Positions 13,160 through 13,238 of a stretch of 13,238 bases of DNA are shown one piece after another. The stretch lies in assembly GCA_009693435.1 (NCBI GenBank), contig SHXF01000117.1, positions 1 through 13,238 of the forward strand, written 5' to 3'. A program made the translations under genes and the position numbers. The notes beneath the pieces were generated by a model. That model worked only from the letters and a program-made list of their open reading frames with translations. It was not told where the DNA came from and did no database searches. The DNA is from Betaproteobacteria bacterium (GTDB taxonomy: Bacteria > Pseudomonadota > Gammaproteobacteria > Burkholderiales > SG8-39). Position 1 is the stretch's first letter, and each line of letters opens with the position of its first letter.

Positions 13160-13238
13160 ATGCGGAACGAATCGAAAGGTAAAGGGGTTGCGCCGGGCTC
13201 GCCGGAGGGAGCCCGTAGGGCGACTGGAGGCGAGCCCG
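13160..13238 (+). CDS. Start of a probable IS transposase OrfA (partial)
   Basis: An ATG at 13160 preceded by AAGGAG (13147-13152, seven-base gap) opens a frame that runs off the window. The 26 visible residues begin MRNESKGKGVAPGSPEG and are rich in Gly, Pro, Arg and Glu. They include no diagnostic helix-turn-helix yet, so the assignment to transposase rests on position inside the presumed IS end. Codons from residue 12 on lie in the strong hairpin. Confidence 0.45.
   Translation, partial: MRNESKGKGVAPGSPEGARRATGGEP
13194..13238. repeat. Nested GC-rich inverted repeat
   Basis: Outer arms CGGGCTCGCC (13194-13203) and GGCGAGCCCG (13229-13238) are perfect 10-bp complements. Inside, GCCC (13211-13214) and GGGC (13218-13221) form a second stem with a GTA loop, separated from the outer stem by two 7-base internal-loop strands. 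The outer stem may continue beyond the window. No T-run is visible, and it lies within the start of an open frame. Confidence 0.8.

Larger units (their letters stand above)
13093..13238 (+). mobile_element. Left end of a probable IS3-family insertion sequence (partial)
   Basis: From 13093 the sequence TGAGCCGCCCCCG, then a T-run and CTGGACAC (ending at 13119), has the form of IS3-family terminal inverted repeats: starting TG, with a C-rich block and a GGACA end. It begins exactly where the AlpA-like protein loses family similarity, and an ORF with a good ribosome-binding site starts 67 bp further on, the usual distance for OrfA. The element continues past the window, so the right end, target duplication and OrfB are not visible. 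Confidence 0.6.

Overview
The window looks like chromosomal DNA of a Burkholderiales-type betaproteobacterium (an Alcaligenaceae or Comamonadaceae relative would fit). The left four fifths are GC-rich. They hold a Bug-family tripartite-tricarboxylate receptor, a family strongly amplified in that order, embedded in an aromatic-type catabolic gene set. No rRNA, complete tRNA or CRISPR array is visible.

Region 1 (about 1-384) is a leader without a credible gene. It carries a 15-bp tandem repeat (151-205) and a small inverted repeat. Region 2 (385-6552, + strand) is a four-gene series: a class A FAD aromatic monooxygenase, a 661-residue Old-Yellow-Enzyme/Fe-S/FAD reductase, a periplasmic Bug receptor, and a FAD-binding dehydrogenase of the fumarate reductase/tricarballylate dehydrogenase type. 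Region 3 (6603-10551, - strand) converges on it with only 50 bp between the stop codons. In transcription order it holds a free-standing MetE-like Zn methyltransferase, the alpha and beta subunits of a benzoate/anthranilate-type Rieske dioxygenase, and a class II aldolase/adducin-fold enzyme. Together these suggest uptake or sensing of an organic acid, ring dihydroxylation, decarboxylation or C-C cleavage, ring hydroxylation and flavin-dependent reduction. The substrate cannot be read from the sequence. No electron-transfer reductase or ferredoxin for the Rieske pair, no ring-cleavage dioxygenase and no regulator lie in the window.

Region 4 (about 10700-13238) is a mobile element. At 10703-10716 there is a 14-bp copy of a serine-tRNA 3' end (minus orientation), a classic attachment-site remnant, and base composition becomes AT-rich just to its right. 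A P4-type tyrosine integrase (10874-12133) follows, preceded by two direct repeats that may be arm sites. It overlaps by 4 nt (GTGA) an AT-rich gene of unknown function (12130-12804). Next comes an AlpA/MerR-type excisionase-regulator gene (12914 on) whose C-terminal part is replaced, from 13093, by what looks like the left terminal inverted repeat of an IS3-family element. The start of a probable transposase OrfA (13160) and a strong GC-rich nested hairpin (13194-13238) run into the window edge.

Best candidates for something undescribed are the catabolic gene set with a MetE-like methyltransferase at its head and an OYE-type reductase lacking one Fe-S cysteine, and the unknown protein translationally coupled to the integrase.
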